DNA from: Roseiarcus fermentans
GTDB taxonomy: Bacteria; Pseudomonadota; Alphaproteobacteria; Rhizobiales; Beijerinckiaceae
Assembly: GCF_003315135.1 (NCBI RefSeq)
Contig: NZ_QNRK01000008.1
Span: 62,001-126,000, forward strand
Length of the DNA stretch: 64,000 nucleotides
Direction of reading: 5' to 3'
A program made the position numbers and the translations under genes. This document shows positions 8,941-17,750 of the stretch, piece after piece. Position 1 is the first letter of the stretch. Each line of letters starts with the position of its first letter. Below the pieces are notes generated by a model. The model was not told where the DNA came from and did not search any database. It worked only from the letters and a program-made list of their open reading frames with translations.

Positions 8941-11138
8941 CAGCGGATCTCCTCGAGCTGACGGGGCGATTCCTCGCGCTGGTAGAGGAAGTTCGGGCTC
9001 TTCCACACGTCGCCGTCGCGGTCGACGACCACCCGCCCGATGCGGTTGTTGAAGATCCCCGCGAGGTAGAGATACGGGCCATATTGCCGAGCCGACGTCA
9101 CCGCCGAATAGTTCTGGCCACGCCCGGCGGGATCCCAGAGCATCCGCTTGATCTCGCCGGCCTCCGTGAGCAGGAAGGCGCCGCCGGCGTTGAAATTCGG
9201 GGTCGGCCACTCGTCACGAGGGAGGCTGCGGACAATCCGGTAGCGCGCGGCCTTTTCCGACGCCATCAAGTCGAAGCTCGGCGTCCTGGCGCCGACCGCG
9301 GCGACCCAATAGCCGTCGGGAGCCTTGCTGATGTTCGCCGGATAGACCGGCAGATTCTCGATCACGGTCTCGGTCCGCCCGGCTTTCTGTCCGGAGAGCC
9401 AAAGGCGCGAGATGCGGCAAAGCCAGGTTTCCGAGAAAAGCAGCGACTGGCCGTCCGAGGCGACGCAGACGCCGCTCGGATAGACGAGATGGTTGATCAG
9501 CGTGCGGGTGCGCCCGGTCGCCGGGTCGTAGACGAGGATGCGGCCGTTCGGGCGGGCTTCGACGGCGTCATTGATCCAGGCATGAACCTCGTGCCTGTAG
9601 GACGCCTCCGAGATGTAGACCTTCTCGTCTGGTCCCACCGAAAGATTGACGAGGGCGGCGAGGCGGCTGTCGTCGCGGAATCGGAACGGGGTGCGGTTGG
9701 TCTCGTCCGAAAGGCGGTGGACGACCCGGTCGTCGCCGATCGCGACCAAGCCGACACCCGCCACGAGCGCGAGCAGCCGTCCGTCGGCGGCCCACGCCAG
9801 CCCGCGAACCTGTCCGCCGGTTCGCGCATAGGCCTCGCGAGCGCCGTAGTTGTGGCCGTAGTACCGCATGATGAGCCCGTTGGACGTCCCGGTGTAGACT
9901 CGGTCCTGCTGATCGAGCAGAACGTCTTCTGGATTGAACAGCCGCATCTCCCGGTCATCGAGGACGTAGTCTTCCTGACCGGCGAAATCCTCGCCCCTGA
10001 ATCCGATCGGATAGGCGCCGCGCAGCCCGAAATTGACCGCGAAAGGCGAGCCGGATCCGGGATCGATCGCCGGCGGCGGCGGAAGCCTCAGCGCCGCGGG
10101 ATCGATGTACAGGCGCGCCGCCAGCCGCGGCAGATTCTTCAGAAGCTTGCGGTCGACCGCCACGGCGAGCAGCATGAGCGCGCCCATCACCAGCGAGTTG
10201 ACGCCCGAGACCACGCCCGCGCGCACCAGCCCGTTGTTGATGAGGAAAATCGTCAAGGCGCCGATCATCGCGCGCGCCGCCGATCCGCGGCCGCCCATGA
10301 GGCTGACGCCTCCGAGCACCACCGCGGTCAAGGCGTCGACCTCGAGCCCAACGCCGACGTCTCGGCCCGCGTTCATGAATCGGGCCGCGTAGAACAGCCC
10401 GCCGGTCGCTGAAAGGGCGCCGGAGATCACGTAGGTCGAGAAGACGAGCCAGTTCACCGGCAGGCCGGCGTGACGCGCCGCCAGACGCCCCGCGCCGACC
10501 GCGGCGATGTGCCATCCAAACCTCGTGCGGCTCCGAACGAGATGGACGACGACGGCGATCAGCCCCAGAACGACCAGATTGATCGGCACGCCGAGCAGGG
10601 ACCCGCCGCCGATGTAGTCCCAGAGCGGGGACGCCGGATCCCCGGCGGAAAGATCTGCTGCGTATTGGTAGGTGACGAGCTCGTAGATCGAACGGAAGAC
10701 GATCAGCATCGCCATGGTCGTCAGCAGCGCGCGCGCCCGCAGGAAGCCGATCAGGGCGCCGTTGACCGCGCCGAGCAGACAACCGGCGAGAGGCGTGAGG
10801 ACGAGACAGGCCCAAACCGGAAGGCCGACGACCGAAACGAGGAAGAGCGAAAGGAAATTCGCCAGGGCGAAGATCGATCCGACGCTCAGATCGACCCCGC
10901 CGCCGATCAGCACGATCGCCATGGCGAGCGCAACAAATCCGAACTCCGCAAACTCCCGGCCGGTGGAAGTGAGACTGCCCAGGGTCAGGAAGTTCGGCAC
11001 GAGCGCGCCGCTGACCGCGATCAGGACGACCAGCAGCGTGAAGGGGACGAGCGTCTCGAACCAGCGTTTGGCCATCGCTTCCGACAGCTGCTGCCGAGGC
11101 GCCCAGATACGCTCGAATGCGGACAGGCCAGTTGACAT
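8940..11138 (-). CDS. ABC permease fused to a C-terminal beta-propeller domain
   Basis: A 732-residue two-part protein. Residues about 1-330 are a ribose-type (RbsC) permease with the hallmark GGGVDLSVGS and VLGGVSLMGGRG segments. After a proline-rich linker (PPPPAIDPGSGSP), residues about 370-732 form a strictosidine-synthase/SMP-30-like propeller, with YPSGVCVASDGQ and FSETWLCRISR blades. The free propeller encoded next door is a paralogue of this half. No frameshift is visible at the join. In RbsC-type permeases the C-terminus faces the cytoplasm, so the propeller is expected inside the cell. This permease is twice the usual length. Confidence 0.88.
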   Translation of the reverse strand: MSTGLSAFERIWAPRQQLSEAMAKRWFETLVPFTLLVVLIAVSGALVPNFLTLGSLTSTGREFAEFGFVALAMAIVLIGGGVDLSVGSIFALANFLSLFLVSVVGLPVWACLVLTPLAGCLLGAVNGALIGFLRARALLTTMAMLIVFRSIYELVTYQYAADLSAGDPASPLWDYIGGGSLLGVPINLVVLGLIAVVVHLVRSRTRFGWHIAAVGAGRLAARHAGLPVNWLVFSTYVISGALSATGGLFYAARFMNAGRDVGVGLEVDALTAVVLGGVSLMGGRGSAARAMIGALTIFLINNGLVRAGVVSGVNSLVMGALMLLAVAVDRKLLKNLPRLAARLYIDPAALRLPPPPAIDPGSGSPFAVNFGLRGAYPIGFRGEDFAGQEDYVLDDREMRLFNPEDVLLDQQDRVYTGTSNGLIMRYYGHNYGAREAYARTGGQVRGLAWAADGRLLALVAGVGLVAIGDDRVVHRLSDETNRTPFRFRDDSRLAALVNLSVGPDEKVYISEASYRHEVHAWINDAVEARPNGRILVYDPATGRTRTLINHLVYPSGVCVASDGQSLLFSETWLCRISRLWLSGQKAGRTETVIENLPVYPANISKAPDGYWVAAVGARTPSFDLMASEKAARYRIVRSLPRDEWPTPNFNAGGAFLLTEAGEIKRMLWDPAGRGQNYSAVTSARQYGPYLYLAGIFNNRIGRVVVDRDGDVWKSPNFLYQREESPRQLEEIR

Positions 11139-11186
11139 GATGGTCCCCCGAGCCGCGGGAGCGGCCTCGCTCCCGCGGGGAAAAAA

Positions 11187-12194
11187 CTAGCGCCAGCAGA
11201 GGCCGTCGCCGGCGTTGTCGCGCGTGATCACTTCGAAGGGACTGTAGGCGGCGAGCTTGAAGGTCCCCGGCGGCTGCTTCATCTGCAGCAGGTACTTGAT
11301 CGTCAGCATGGCGTCGCGACCCTGCTTCTCGTTGTCGACGCTCCAGTACTTGGTCAGAATGCCGTCCTTGACCGCATCGCAGATCATCTGCGGGTTCTCG
11401 CCGGTCGAGTAGGTGGACACTTTGTCGCTCAGGCCGGCCGCCTTGACGGCCTGCCCCGCGCCCATCGTCATCGGGCCCCAGTGGCCGAGGATCGCGCACA
11501 GGTCGGGATTCTGCTGCAAGACCGCGGCGGTGATTTCGCGCGCCTTGTTCGGATCCCACATCGCCGCCTGATCGGAGACGATCTTGATCTCGGGATGCTG
11601 GGAGAACACCTCCTTGGCCCCTTCCATCTCGAGGATGGACACGTCGGACGTCAGCTCGCCCTGAATGATGGCCACCTTCCCGGACTTGCCGGAGTCCTTC
11701 CCGCAGGTCTTGACGATGTCCTCGGCCATGCCGCGCGCCAGGTTCTTCCAATCCCCGCCCACGAAGGCGTCGGTCTTCTGGTTGGAGACCATGTTGAGCT
11801 GCACGACGTAGATGCCGGCGTCCTGGGCCTGCTTGAGCTGTCGGGCGAGAAGCTGGACGTTGGGGTTGTGGACGACGAGCACGTCCGGCTTCTCGGCGAT
11901 CAGAGCCGTCACCGCCTGAGTCATGGCCGCGGTGCTCCAGTTGGGATCGCGGACGATCAGCTCCATTCCGAGATCGGACGCCTCGCCCTTCATCTCCTTC
12001 GTCCAACCGTCGGTCAACGGCAAGCCGAGCGCCTGTGGAACCCAGGCGATACGCTTGCCTTTGGTCGCCGAGGTGTAGGAATTGTAGAGTTCGTCGGAGC
12101 TCTTTAGCTTCGAGTCCGCCGACGCCGGCAGGCTCGCCAGACCCGCCATCAGACAGGCGAGCGCCACGACCGAACAGACTTTTCTGTTTCGCAT
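11187..12194 (-). CDS. Periplasmic sugar-type substrate-binding protein
   Basis: 335-residue CUT2-family solute-binding protein (Peripla_BP_4 fold). A signal peptide (positively charged start, hydrophobic core, cleavage near ASADS at about residue 27) exports it. The body has the two-lobe pattern with VLVVHNPNVQ and the ILGHWGPMTMGAG hinge-side segment. It lies between the two permease genes and delivers the ligand to them. The ligand is not predictable; two C-terminal cysteines are unusual but may simply pair. Confidence 0.85.
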   Translation of the reverse strand: MRNRKVCSVVALACLMAGLASLPASADSKLKSSDELYNSYTSATKGKRIAWVPQALGLPLTDGWTKEMKGEASDLGMELIVRDPNWSTAAMTQAVTALIAEKPDVLVVHNPNVQLLARQLKQAQDAGIYVVQLNMVSNQKTDAFVGGDWKNLARGMAEDIVKTCGKDSGKSGKVAIIQGELTSDVSILEMEGAKEVFSQHPEIKIVSDQAAMWDPNKAREITAAVLQQNPDLCAILGHWGPMTMGAGQAVKAAGLSDKVSTYSTGENPQMICDAVKDGILTKYWSVDNEKQGRDAMLTIKYLLQMKQPPGTFKLAAYSPFEVITRDNAGDGLCWR

Positions 12195-12232
12195 TGGTTC
12201 CTCCCGGATTTTACGCCGCTCTTTTCATGATG

Positions 12233-13240
12233 TTAGAGCGTATCTCCCTGCTTTGCCGTCTCTTCGTCGACGGGGTGCAGGAAACGGTCGAGCAGAATCG
12301 CAACAACAAGCACAAGACCCTTGATCACCCCCTGGACGCTCGTATTGACGTTCAGAATGATCATTCCGTTGGTCAGAATGCCGATGAGCAGGGCGCCGGC
12401 GACGACGCTGAGCATGCCGCCCCGTCCGCCCGCGAGGCTGACGCCGCCGAGAACGACGACGAGGACGACGTCGAAGATCAGCGTCGAGTGGGTGATCTGC
12501 ATGTCGATCGCGGCGGATGCGGCCGTGAACACGAATCCGGCGAGCAGAGCCGTCAGCGCCGCGATCATGTACTGAATGACGATCATGCCCCTGACCGGCG
12601 CGCCCGAATTGCGGGCCGCGGCGAAATTGTCTCCCTGAGCGTAGGTCAGGTGCCCGAAGGTCGTGGCGGTGAGAAGCAGGTGGAGAACCGCGACCACGCC
12701 CAGGAAGAGCAGCGCCGGCAACGGGACGCCGAACACCTTGGCTCCCGCCAGCGCGAGAAAGGCGGCGTGTTTGGCTGGAAGATAGAGGACCGCGCTGTTG
12801 AGAAAAAACGCGCGGCTCGCTCCGAAGAAGAGCAATCCGGAAGCCAGGGTGGCAAACAGCGCCGGCACCTCGAAGAAGGCGATCACGACGCCATTGACGC
12901 CTCCCATCAGCAGGGCGACCGCCACCACGATCGGAATGGCGGCGCTCATGGGCAGGCCGTTCGCCAGCAGTTGAACGAAGCAGGCGCCGACGACCGCCAG
13001 TTCCGACACCATCGAGAGATCGACCCCGCGGCCGATCACCACCACGGCCATCCCACAGCCCAGGATGCCGACCAGAGACATGTTGAAGACGAGCACCGAC
13101 AGATTGCCGGGCGTCAGAAACCTCTGAAGCGTCAGCGCAAAAACGCCGAAGATGACCGCGGATACGAGGAAGACGACGGCTTCCTGAGAGCGCAGTGCGT
13201 GCAACCTGACCCTGCCGAGCTCCGCCGCAGCGAGCGTCAT
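12233..13240 (-). CDS. Ribose-type ABC importer permease
   Basis: 335-residue RbsC-type membrane permease, about ten hydrophobic helices, with GRGVDLSMVSEL and VVLGGVSLAGGRGG, the family's two best-conserved motifs. It is the promoter-proximal gene of the minus-strand cluster and lacks the propeller extension of its partner permease. Two different permease genes suggest a heterodimeric channel. The upstream AT-rich region at 13281-13320 probably carries the shared divergent promoter. Confidence 0.9.
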   Translation of the reverse strand: MTLAAAELGRVRLHALRSQEAVVFLVSAVIFGVFALTLQRFLTPGNLSVLVFNMSLVGILGCGMAVVVIGRGVDLSMVSELAVVGACFVQLLANGLPMSAAIPIVVAVALLMGGVNGVVIAFFEVPALFATLASGLLFFGASRAFFLNSAVLYLPAKHAAFLALAGAKVFGVPLPALLFLGVVAVLHLLLTATTFGHLTYAQGDNFAAARNSGAPVRGMIVIQYMIAALTALLAGFVFTAASAAIDMQITHSTLIFDVVLVVVLGGVSLAGGRGGMLSVVAGALLIGILTNGMIILNVNTSVQGVIKGLVLVVAILLDRFLHPVDEETAKQGDTL

Positions 13241-13280
13241 CCGCCTGTCCTCCCCCTACCAGGATGCGATCCTGTACAAA

Positions 13281-13320
13281 CCGCTTGATTGTCGATAATT
13301 CATATGATCATATATCATCG
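13281..13320. promoter_or_regulatory. AT-rich divergent control region with palindrome
   Basis: Between the divergent permease and hydrolase genes, this stretch is markedly AT-rich against a GC-rich background. It holds a perfect 12-base palindrome ATATGATCATAT (13302-13313), and an overlapping repeat ATGAT-N5-ATCAT (13304-13318). The GntR/FCD regulator encoded at 15245 is a natural candidate to bind it. Binding is inferred, not shown. Confidence 0.45.
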
Positions 13321-13342
13321 GAGCGCGCAATAGGGAGGAGTC

Positions 13343-14338
13343 ATGCGACTGGCGACATTTTTTGCGGATTTTGCGGATAACGTGGCGAGGGTCGGCGCCG
13401 TCGACGGCGGCGGCGCGCGCGTCTTCGACCTCGCGGCCGCGGCGACGCGCGCGAGCGCCGACGCGTCCGCCTTCGCCTCCATGCTGAGCCTGATCGACGC
13501 CGACGACGCCGGCCTCGACCTTGCCCGGACCCTGCTCGAGAAGCGCGGGGGCGAGGCCGATCTTTGGCGGCCGCTCGCGGAGGTGGTCCTGCTCGCGCCT
13601 CTGCCCGAGCCGCGCCAGATGCGCGACGGCATGTCGTTCGCCACCCACATTCTTCAGTCGGCCCGCGGCGCGAGGGCGCTGCAGGCGTTGAAGGCTGACG
13701 GCGTCGAAGCGTTCGAGGCCGCCATGGCGGCGCCGCTGGGCGACCTTCCCGCCGTGTATCGGCGGATCCCGATCTACTACATCACCAATCGTCAGACCGT
13801 CGTCGGCCCCGGCGCGACCGTGCGCTGGCCGCGCTACAGCAAGGTGATGGACTACGAGCTGGAAATCGCGGCGATCACCAAGCGCACGCGCGCGAACATT
13901 CCCGCGGCCGAAGCGTCCCGACACATCTTCGGCTATACGATCTTCAACGACTTCTCCGCCCGCGACCGGCAGACAATCGAGATGGAGGGACGCCTGGGCC
14001 CGGCCAAGGGCAAGAGCTTCGACGGTTCGAACGCCATGGGTCCATGGATCGTCACCGCCGACGAACTCGGCGACCCGCAGACCCTGAAGGTCGACGTGAA
14101 AGTCAACGGCGAGACGCGCTCGACCGGCGATACGGGCGCGATGCTGTTTTCCTTCGCCGAGTTCATCGCCGACGCGGCCCAGGACGAGACGATCCGCGCC
14201 GGCGAAGTCTTCGGCTCCGGCACGGTCGGCAATTGCTGCGGGCTCGAGATCGGCCGGTTCCTGCAAAGCGGCGACGAAATCGTTCTCGGCGTCGACCGGA
14301 TCGGCGTCCTGCAAAACACAGTGATCGCGCAAGCGTGA
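13343..14338 (+). CDS. Fumarylacetoacetate hydrolase family protein
   Basis: 331-residue FAH-superfamily enzyme. The metal site is intact: E172 and E174 in YELEIAAI, and D203 in FNDFSARD. The N-terminal 90 residues match the extra domain of larger family members. Relatives cleave C-C bonds of beta-diketones or act as hydratases, decarboxylases or lyases on acyl-pyruvates and sugar acids. A GGGAGGAG ribosome-binding site precedes the ATG. It is divergent from the ABC cluster and first in a three-gene unit with the cyclase and GntR genes, so it likely acts late in the same pathway. Confidence 0.85.
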   Translation: MRLATFFADFADNVARVGAVDGGGARVFDLAAAATRASADASAFASMLSLIDADDAGLDLARTLLEKRGGEADLWRPLAEVVLLAPLPEPRQMRDGMSFATHILQSARGARALQALKADGVEAFEAAMAAPLGDLPAVYRRIPIYYITNRQTVVGPGATVRWPRYSKVMDYELEIAAITKRTRANIPAAEASRHIFGYTIFNDFSARDRQTIEMEGRLGPAKGKSFDGSNAMGPWIVTADELGDPQTLKVDVKVNGETRSTGDTGAMLFSFAEFIADAAQDETIRAGEVFGSGTVGNCCGLEIGRFLQSGDEIVLGVDRIGVLQNTVIAQA

Positions 14339-14367
14339 ACGACTGAGATCGAGAAAGAGAGATTGCC

Positions 14368-15144
14368 ATGGCCCGCCGCCTGATCGACTTGTCGGTTCCC
14401 CTGCAAAACACCGTCTACGCCGACCCGCCCGGGCTCGGGCCGAGCATCGAATACATCGACCATGAGCAGAGCGCCGGCGAAATTCTCAAGTTCTTTCCCG
14501 GCCTCGCGAAAGAGGACCTGCCGGACGGCAAGGGGTGGGCGGTCGAGCGCATCCAGCTCTCCACTCACAACGGGACCCATATGGACGCCCCCTGGCACTA
14601 CCATCCGACGATGAACGAAGGCGAACGCGCCGCCACCATCGACGAAATTCCGCTCGACTGGTGCCTGCAGCCGGGGGTGAAACTCGACTTCCGCCATTTC
14701 GAGGACGGCTATGTCGCGACCGCGGCCGACGTCGAGGCCGAACTCGCGCGGATCGGCCACACGCTCAAGCCGCTCGACATTGTCGTTGTGAACACGAGCG
14801 CCGGCGCCAAATACGGGCGGCCGGACTATGTCCCCTCGGGCTGCGGCATGGGCGCGGAAGCGACGCTCTACCTGCTCTCCAGGGGCGTTCGCGTCACCGG
14901 CATCGACGGCTGGAGCTGGGACGCGCCCTTTGTCCATACCGCAAGGAAATATGCCGCCACGCACGACGCGTCGCTGATCTGGGAGGGGCACAAGGCCGGG
15001 CGCCACGTCGGCTATTGCCATATCGAGAAGCTGCACAATCTCGAAGCCTTGCCGGCCGACGGATTCACGATCTCCTGCTTCCCGACCAAGATCGAGCGCG
15101 CTTCCGCGGGCTGGACCCGGGTCGTCGCGATCCTGGAGGACTAG
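14368..15144 (+). CDS. Cyclase family (kynurenine formamidase-like) hydrolase
   Basis: 258-residue metal-dependent hydrolase. The defining HxGTHxDxPxH motif is complete as [11 protein letters not shown] (H67, H71, D73, H77). Family members open amide or lactam rings and formamides (kynurenine formamidase, isatin hydrolase). It follows the FAH-family gene by 29 bases with a GAGAAAGAGAG ribosome-binding region, so it is co-transcribed. The combination with an amidohydrolase points to breakdown of a cyclic, probably nitrogen-containing compound; this is inference. Confidence 0.85.
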   Translation: MARRLIDLSVPLQNTVYADPPGLGPSIEYIDHEQSAGEILKFFPGLAKEDLPDGKGWAVERIQLSTHNGTHMDAPWHYHPTMNEGERAATIDEIPLDWCLQPGVKLDFRHFEDGYVATAADVEAELARIGHTLKPLDIVVVNTSAGAKYGRPDYVPSGCGMGAEATLYLLSRGVRVTGIDGWSWDAPFVHTARKYAATHDASLIWEGHKAGRHVGYCHIEKLHNLEALPADGFTISCFPTKIERASAGWTRVVAILED

Positions 15145-15244
15145 TCAAGGCGGCGGCCGCGCGCGACCATGATTGGCGTCGCAATCGCCCGCGCACAGGC
15201 GGGTCGTGGGCGACGGCTGCGCAACATAGCTGATGGGTTGAGAC

Positions 15245-15922
15245 TTGACCGTCGAAGAAGCCGACACCCTGGCCGAGCAGGCCGCGCAGCGGATCGAGGC
15301 CGACATTCTCGGCGGCGTGCTCGCCCCGGACAGCCGCCTCGGCATCGCGGAGACGTCGGCGCGCTACGGCGTCGGCGCGACGCCGTTGCGGGAGGCGTTG
15401 TCGCGTCTCTCCGCCCGAGGCCTCGTCAACGCGATCGGCAAGCGCGGCTTCCGGGTGCAGTCGATCTCGCGCGAGGACCTCGCTGACATCGTCCTCGTGC
15501 GCAGCGTGCTCGAGCGCCAGGCGATCCGTCTCAGCATCGCGGCCGGCGACGGCGCCTGGGAGGGCGCGATCGTCGGCGCGCTGCATCAGCTCAAGCGTTA
15601 CATCGCCGAGAATCCCAGGGGATTCGGCGAGGGCGAGCCGGCCTTCGACGCTCTGCACAAGCAGTTTCACGCATCGCTGCTCGGCGCGTGCGGCTCCCCG
15701 CGGTTGCTCGCCGCCTTCTCCCGTCTTTACGACGAGGCCTATCGCTATCGCCGTCTGATGATGGCGACCTTCAAGAGCCACAGCGATTTCGTGAGAGGTC
15801 ACGAGATCCTGGCCGAGGCGGCGATCGACCGCGCGACCGAGCGCGCCGAGGCTCTGGTCGAGGCGCATATCGCCTCCACTCTGGCGCTGGTGTATCCGGA
15901 CAGCGCCGGCCACGACGCGTGA
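15245..15922 (+). CDS. GntR family regulator, FCD subfamily
   Basis: 225-residue repressor-like protein. Residues 1-75 hold the winged helix with LGIAETSARYGVGATPLREALSRL-type sequence (split here by family drift), and residues 85-220 an all-helical FCD ligand-binding domain with metal-ligand-like histidines (FDALHKQFHASLL). FCD regulators bind carboxylic-acid intermediates. The TTG at 15245 is used because the only nearby ATG (15233) runs into a stop after two codons. It ends the hydrolase unit and probably controls both divergent transcripts. Confidence 0.86.
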   Translation: MTVEEADTLAEQAAQRIEADILGGVLAPDSRLGIAETSARYGVGATPLREALSRLSARGLVNAIGKRGFRVQSISREDLADIVLVRSVLERQAIRLSIAAGDGAWEGAIVGALHQLKRYIAENPRGFGEGEPAFDALHKQFHASLLGACGSPRLLAAFSRLYDEAYRYRRLMMATFKSHSDFVRGHEILAEAAIDRATERAEALVEAHIASTLALVYPDSAGHDA

Positions 15923-16072
15923 GCGCGACGGGTTCCGCGCCGAGGGGCGCCGCTTTCCGGGCCTGAGCAATCGGAAGCCGGCCGTGGCCGGCCTGCCGCC
16001 GCGCCTGAATCTGTCGGAAGGAGGGTTCGCCGCCGCTCGGCCGGAGCATGATGAAATCCGGGGGAGACACCG

Positions 16073-16154
16073 CCGTCATTGCGAGCGAAGCGAAGCAATC
16101 CCCGCCAGGGACTGCGGCGCCGGGGGTCGCTTCGCCTTCGGCTCGCAAGGACGG
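16073..16154. repeat. Imperfect REP-like palindrome
   Basis: CCGTCATTGCGAGCGAAGC at the left (16073) is mirrored by GCTTCGCC...GCTCGCAAGGACGG at the right (to 16154), forming a long imperfect inverted repeat of a type scattered in alphaproteobacterial genomes. A shorter related piece (GCGAAGCAATCC) occurs near 458-470. It sits between the GntR and TetR genes, which converge here. Confidence 0.7.
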
Positions 16155-16172
16155 ACGTCAATTCATCCTGCG

Positions 16173-16751
16173 TTAGGCCCCGGCGCGCTGGGTGTGGCGC
16201 GAGAGAATTTCGACCAGGAGCCCGGGCAGAGCCCCTTCCGAATCCGCTTCGGGCGCGACCTTGACCAGACCGAACTGCTCGAGATCGGCCATGCCGTGCA
16301 CCGCCCCGAAAATGATCGCGACGATCTGCGCCGGGTCGCCCTCCCGGAGTTCGCCGGCCCGCTGCGCGTCCTCGACGAGGTCCGCCACCGTCATGAACGC
16401 CTGACGCGCCTCCGTTCCCACCGGGTTGTCGCTACGGCTCTCCTCGAGCAGCAGCCGGTATCGGGCCGGAAAGCGTCTCGCGAACTGGTAGTATTGGCCG
16501 ACGACGAGACTGAGCGCGGCGAGCGGCGTCGCCGCCTGAATGCGCGCCGTGTCGACCGCGGTGCGCATCTGCTGGATGATGTGCCTGACCATGGCGTCGA
16601 GAAGCGCCCGCTTGTCGGTAAAATGCCGGTATGGCGCCGATTGCGAGATTCCCGCCGCGTCGCCGACCGCTCTCAGCGTGACCGCGCTCGGCCCCCCCGA
16701 ATCGAGCAGGTTGGCGGCGGCGGCGATGATGCGTTCTTTGGTCGACAACAT
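16173..16751 (-). CDS. TetR/AcrR family transcriptional regulator
   Basis: 192 residues. The N-terminal helix-turn-helix (residues about 8-55) contains RIIAAAANLLDSGG and the recognition region GISQSAPYRHFTDKRALLDA. Residues 60-190 form the variable ligand-binding domain, whose sequence resembles the TetR_C_33 type (WHG-like, FGAVHGMADLEQFG). No obvious target gene is adjacent: neighbours are the converging GntR gene and an XRE gene on the same strand. Confidence 0.88.
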   Translation of the reverse strand: MLSTKERIIAAAANLLDSGGPSAVTLRAVGDAAGISQSAPYRHFTDKRALLDAMVRHIIQQMRTAVDTARIQAATPLAALSLVVGQYYQFARRFPARYRLLLEESRSDNPVGTEARQAFMTVADLVEDAQRAGELREGDPAQIVAIIFGAVHGMADLEQFGLVKVAPEADSEGALPGLLVEILSRHTQRAGA

Positions 16752-16873
16752 ACGCCATGAAAATCATATCGAGTTAACGTCGTCAACCCCAGCCGTCAAG
16801 AATGTTGCTTGCCGTAAACCAGGGCGGTCGGACAAATCGACGCGGTCCGTCAATTGCAGGGAAACCCTCGACT

Positions 16874-17173
16874 CTACTCGTCGTTGCTGGCGTTGAGGTT
16901 CTCCAGTGCGATGGTCTCGGCCTTGCGGCCTTCACGCAGGCGCACGCCGACGCCGCCGCCGTTTTCGGGGATGAAATCGGCCCCCGCCGATTCGAGGGCG
17001 GAAACGATGCGCGAAGAGGTGTCTGGCCGGCCGCTGAGGCCGCCGGTCTTCGATTCGATTCGCTTGATCGTCGGAATCGACAGTCCCGAAGCCTTGGCCA
17101 ATTCGGTCTGCGACCATCCGAGCAGCGCCCTCGCGGCCTTGATCTGCTGGGTCGTCACGCGCGGCGCCGCCAA
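16874..17173 (-). CDS. XRE-type helix-turn-helix regulator
   Basis: 99-residue DNA-binding protein. The Cro/C1 helix-turn-helix lies at residues about 8-38 (IKAARALLGWSQTELAKAS, then IPTIKRIE). The C-terminal half with ESAGADFIPENGGGVGVR matches small single-domain XRE regulators common in Rhizobiales. The TTG at 17173 is preferred because GAGGAGG lies 5-6 bases upstream. No partner toxin gene is adjacent. Confidence 0.8.
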   Translation of the reverse strand: MAAPRVTTQQIKAARALLGWSQTELAKASGLSIPTIKRIESKTGGLSGRPDTSSRIVSALESAGADFIPENGGGVGVRLREGRKAETIALENLNASNDE

Positions 17174-17407
17174 AGAGACCTCCTCATGTCCCGATTCGAC
17201 TGGACCGTCGCGCGAACTATCGCACGCCGACGGATCGTGCGCGAGTCGCCGAGGCCGCCAGCCGGAAACGCAATCCCGGACTGCCGGTTCCGTTCGCCGC
17301 CTCGCCCCGGGAAACCGGGCGCGCCGCGCCGGCGTCGCCGGGGAACACGCGAGGCCGCTTCCCGGTTGGTCCGCTGACGAGGTTTCAGCCCGTCTGATGG
17401 AGAGACC

Positions 17408-17674
17408 GTGATGATCAAGCCTGTCGCCCTGACCTTCGCCGCCGCCCTCGCGCTCGCGGCCCCCGGCCTCGCGCAAACGCCGCCCGCCGCGCGCGATTCG
17501 GATTCGCCCGCGTCGCAGGGCGCGGGAGCGGACCGGACGCGCGGAGCGCCGGCGCCCGGCCCCACGGCGCCGCAAACGATGGGACAGGTTCCGCACAAGC
17601 GACAGCCGGATCCCCTGTCGCGCAACCGCAACGATTGCAACAAGACGAACTGCGTCGACAACGGCGGCGGCTGA
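17408..17674 (+). CDS. Small secreted protein, unknown function
   Basis: 88 residues. An N-terminal signal peptide (MMIKPVALTFAAALALAAPGLAQ, split here as basic start plus alanine-rich core ending ALAQ-like) predicts export with cleavage near residue 23. The mature part is rich in P, R, D and G, and ends with a short NDCNKTNCVDNGGG segment in which the two cysteines are spaced C-x4-C. I do not recognise the family. The start could be either of two consecutive ATGs. Confidence 0.6.
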   Translation: MMIKPVALTFAAALALAAPGLAQTPPAARDSDSPASQGAGADRTRGAPAPGPTAPQTMGQVPHKRQPDPLSRNRNDCNKTNCVDNGGG

Positions 17675-17697
17675 GGCGCCGCCCCGCGGGGGGCCTC
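17673..17697 (+). terminator. GC-rich hairpin after the small secreted protein
   Basis: GAGGC (17673-17677) pairs with GCCTC (17693-17697), enclosing a second stem CCCC/GGGG. It overlaps the stop codon of the upstream gene. No clear T-run follows. Confidence 0.4.
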
Positions 17698-17750
17698 GCA
17701 TCGCCGCCGCGATCGGGTATAAGGACGCGTCCTCGCCGGAGTCGCGTCCC

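Noticed and set aside
4401-16751. Search for a duplicated tRNA-Leu 3' end as an attachment site
   Set aside because: No copy of GGTTCGATTCCGGCT was seen in the rest of the window by eye, so an att pair is not claimed.
15984-16760. 258-codon plus-strand frame
   Set aside because: It passes through the REP-like palindrome and is antisense to the TetR gene.
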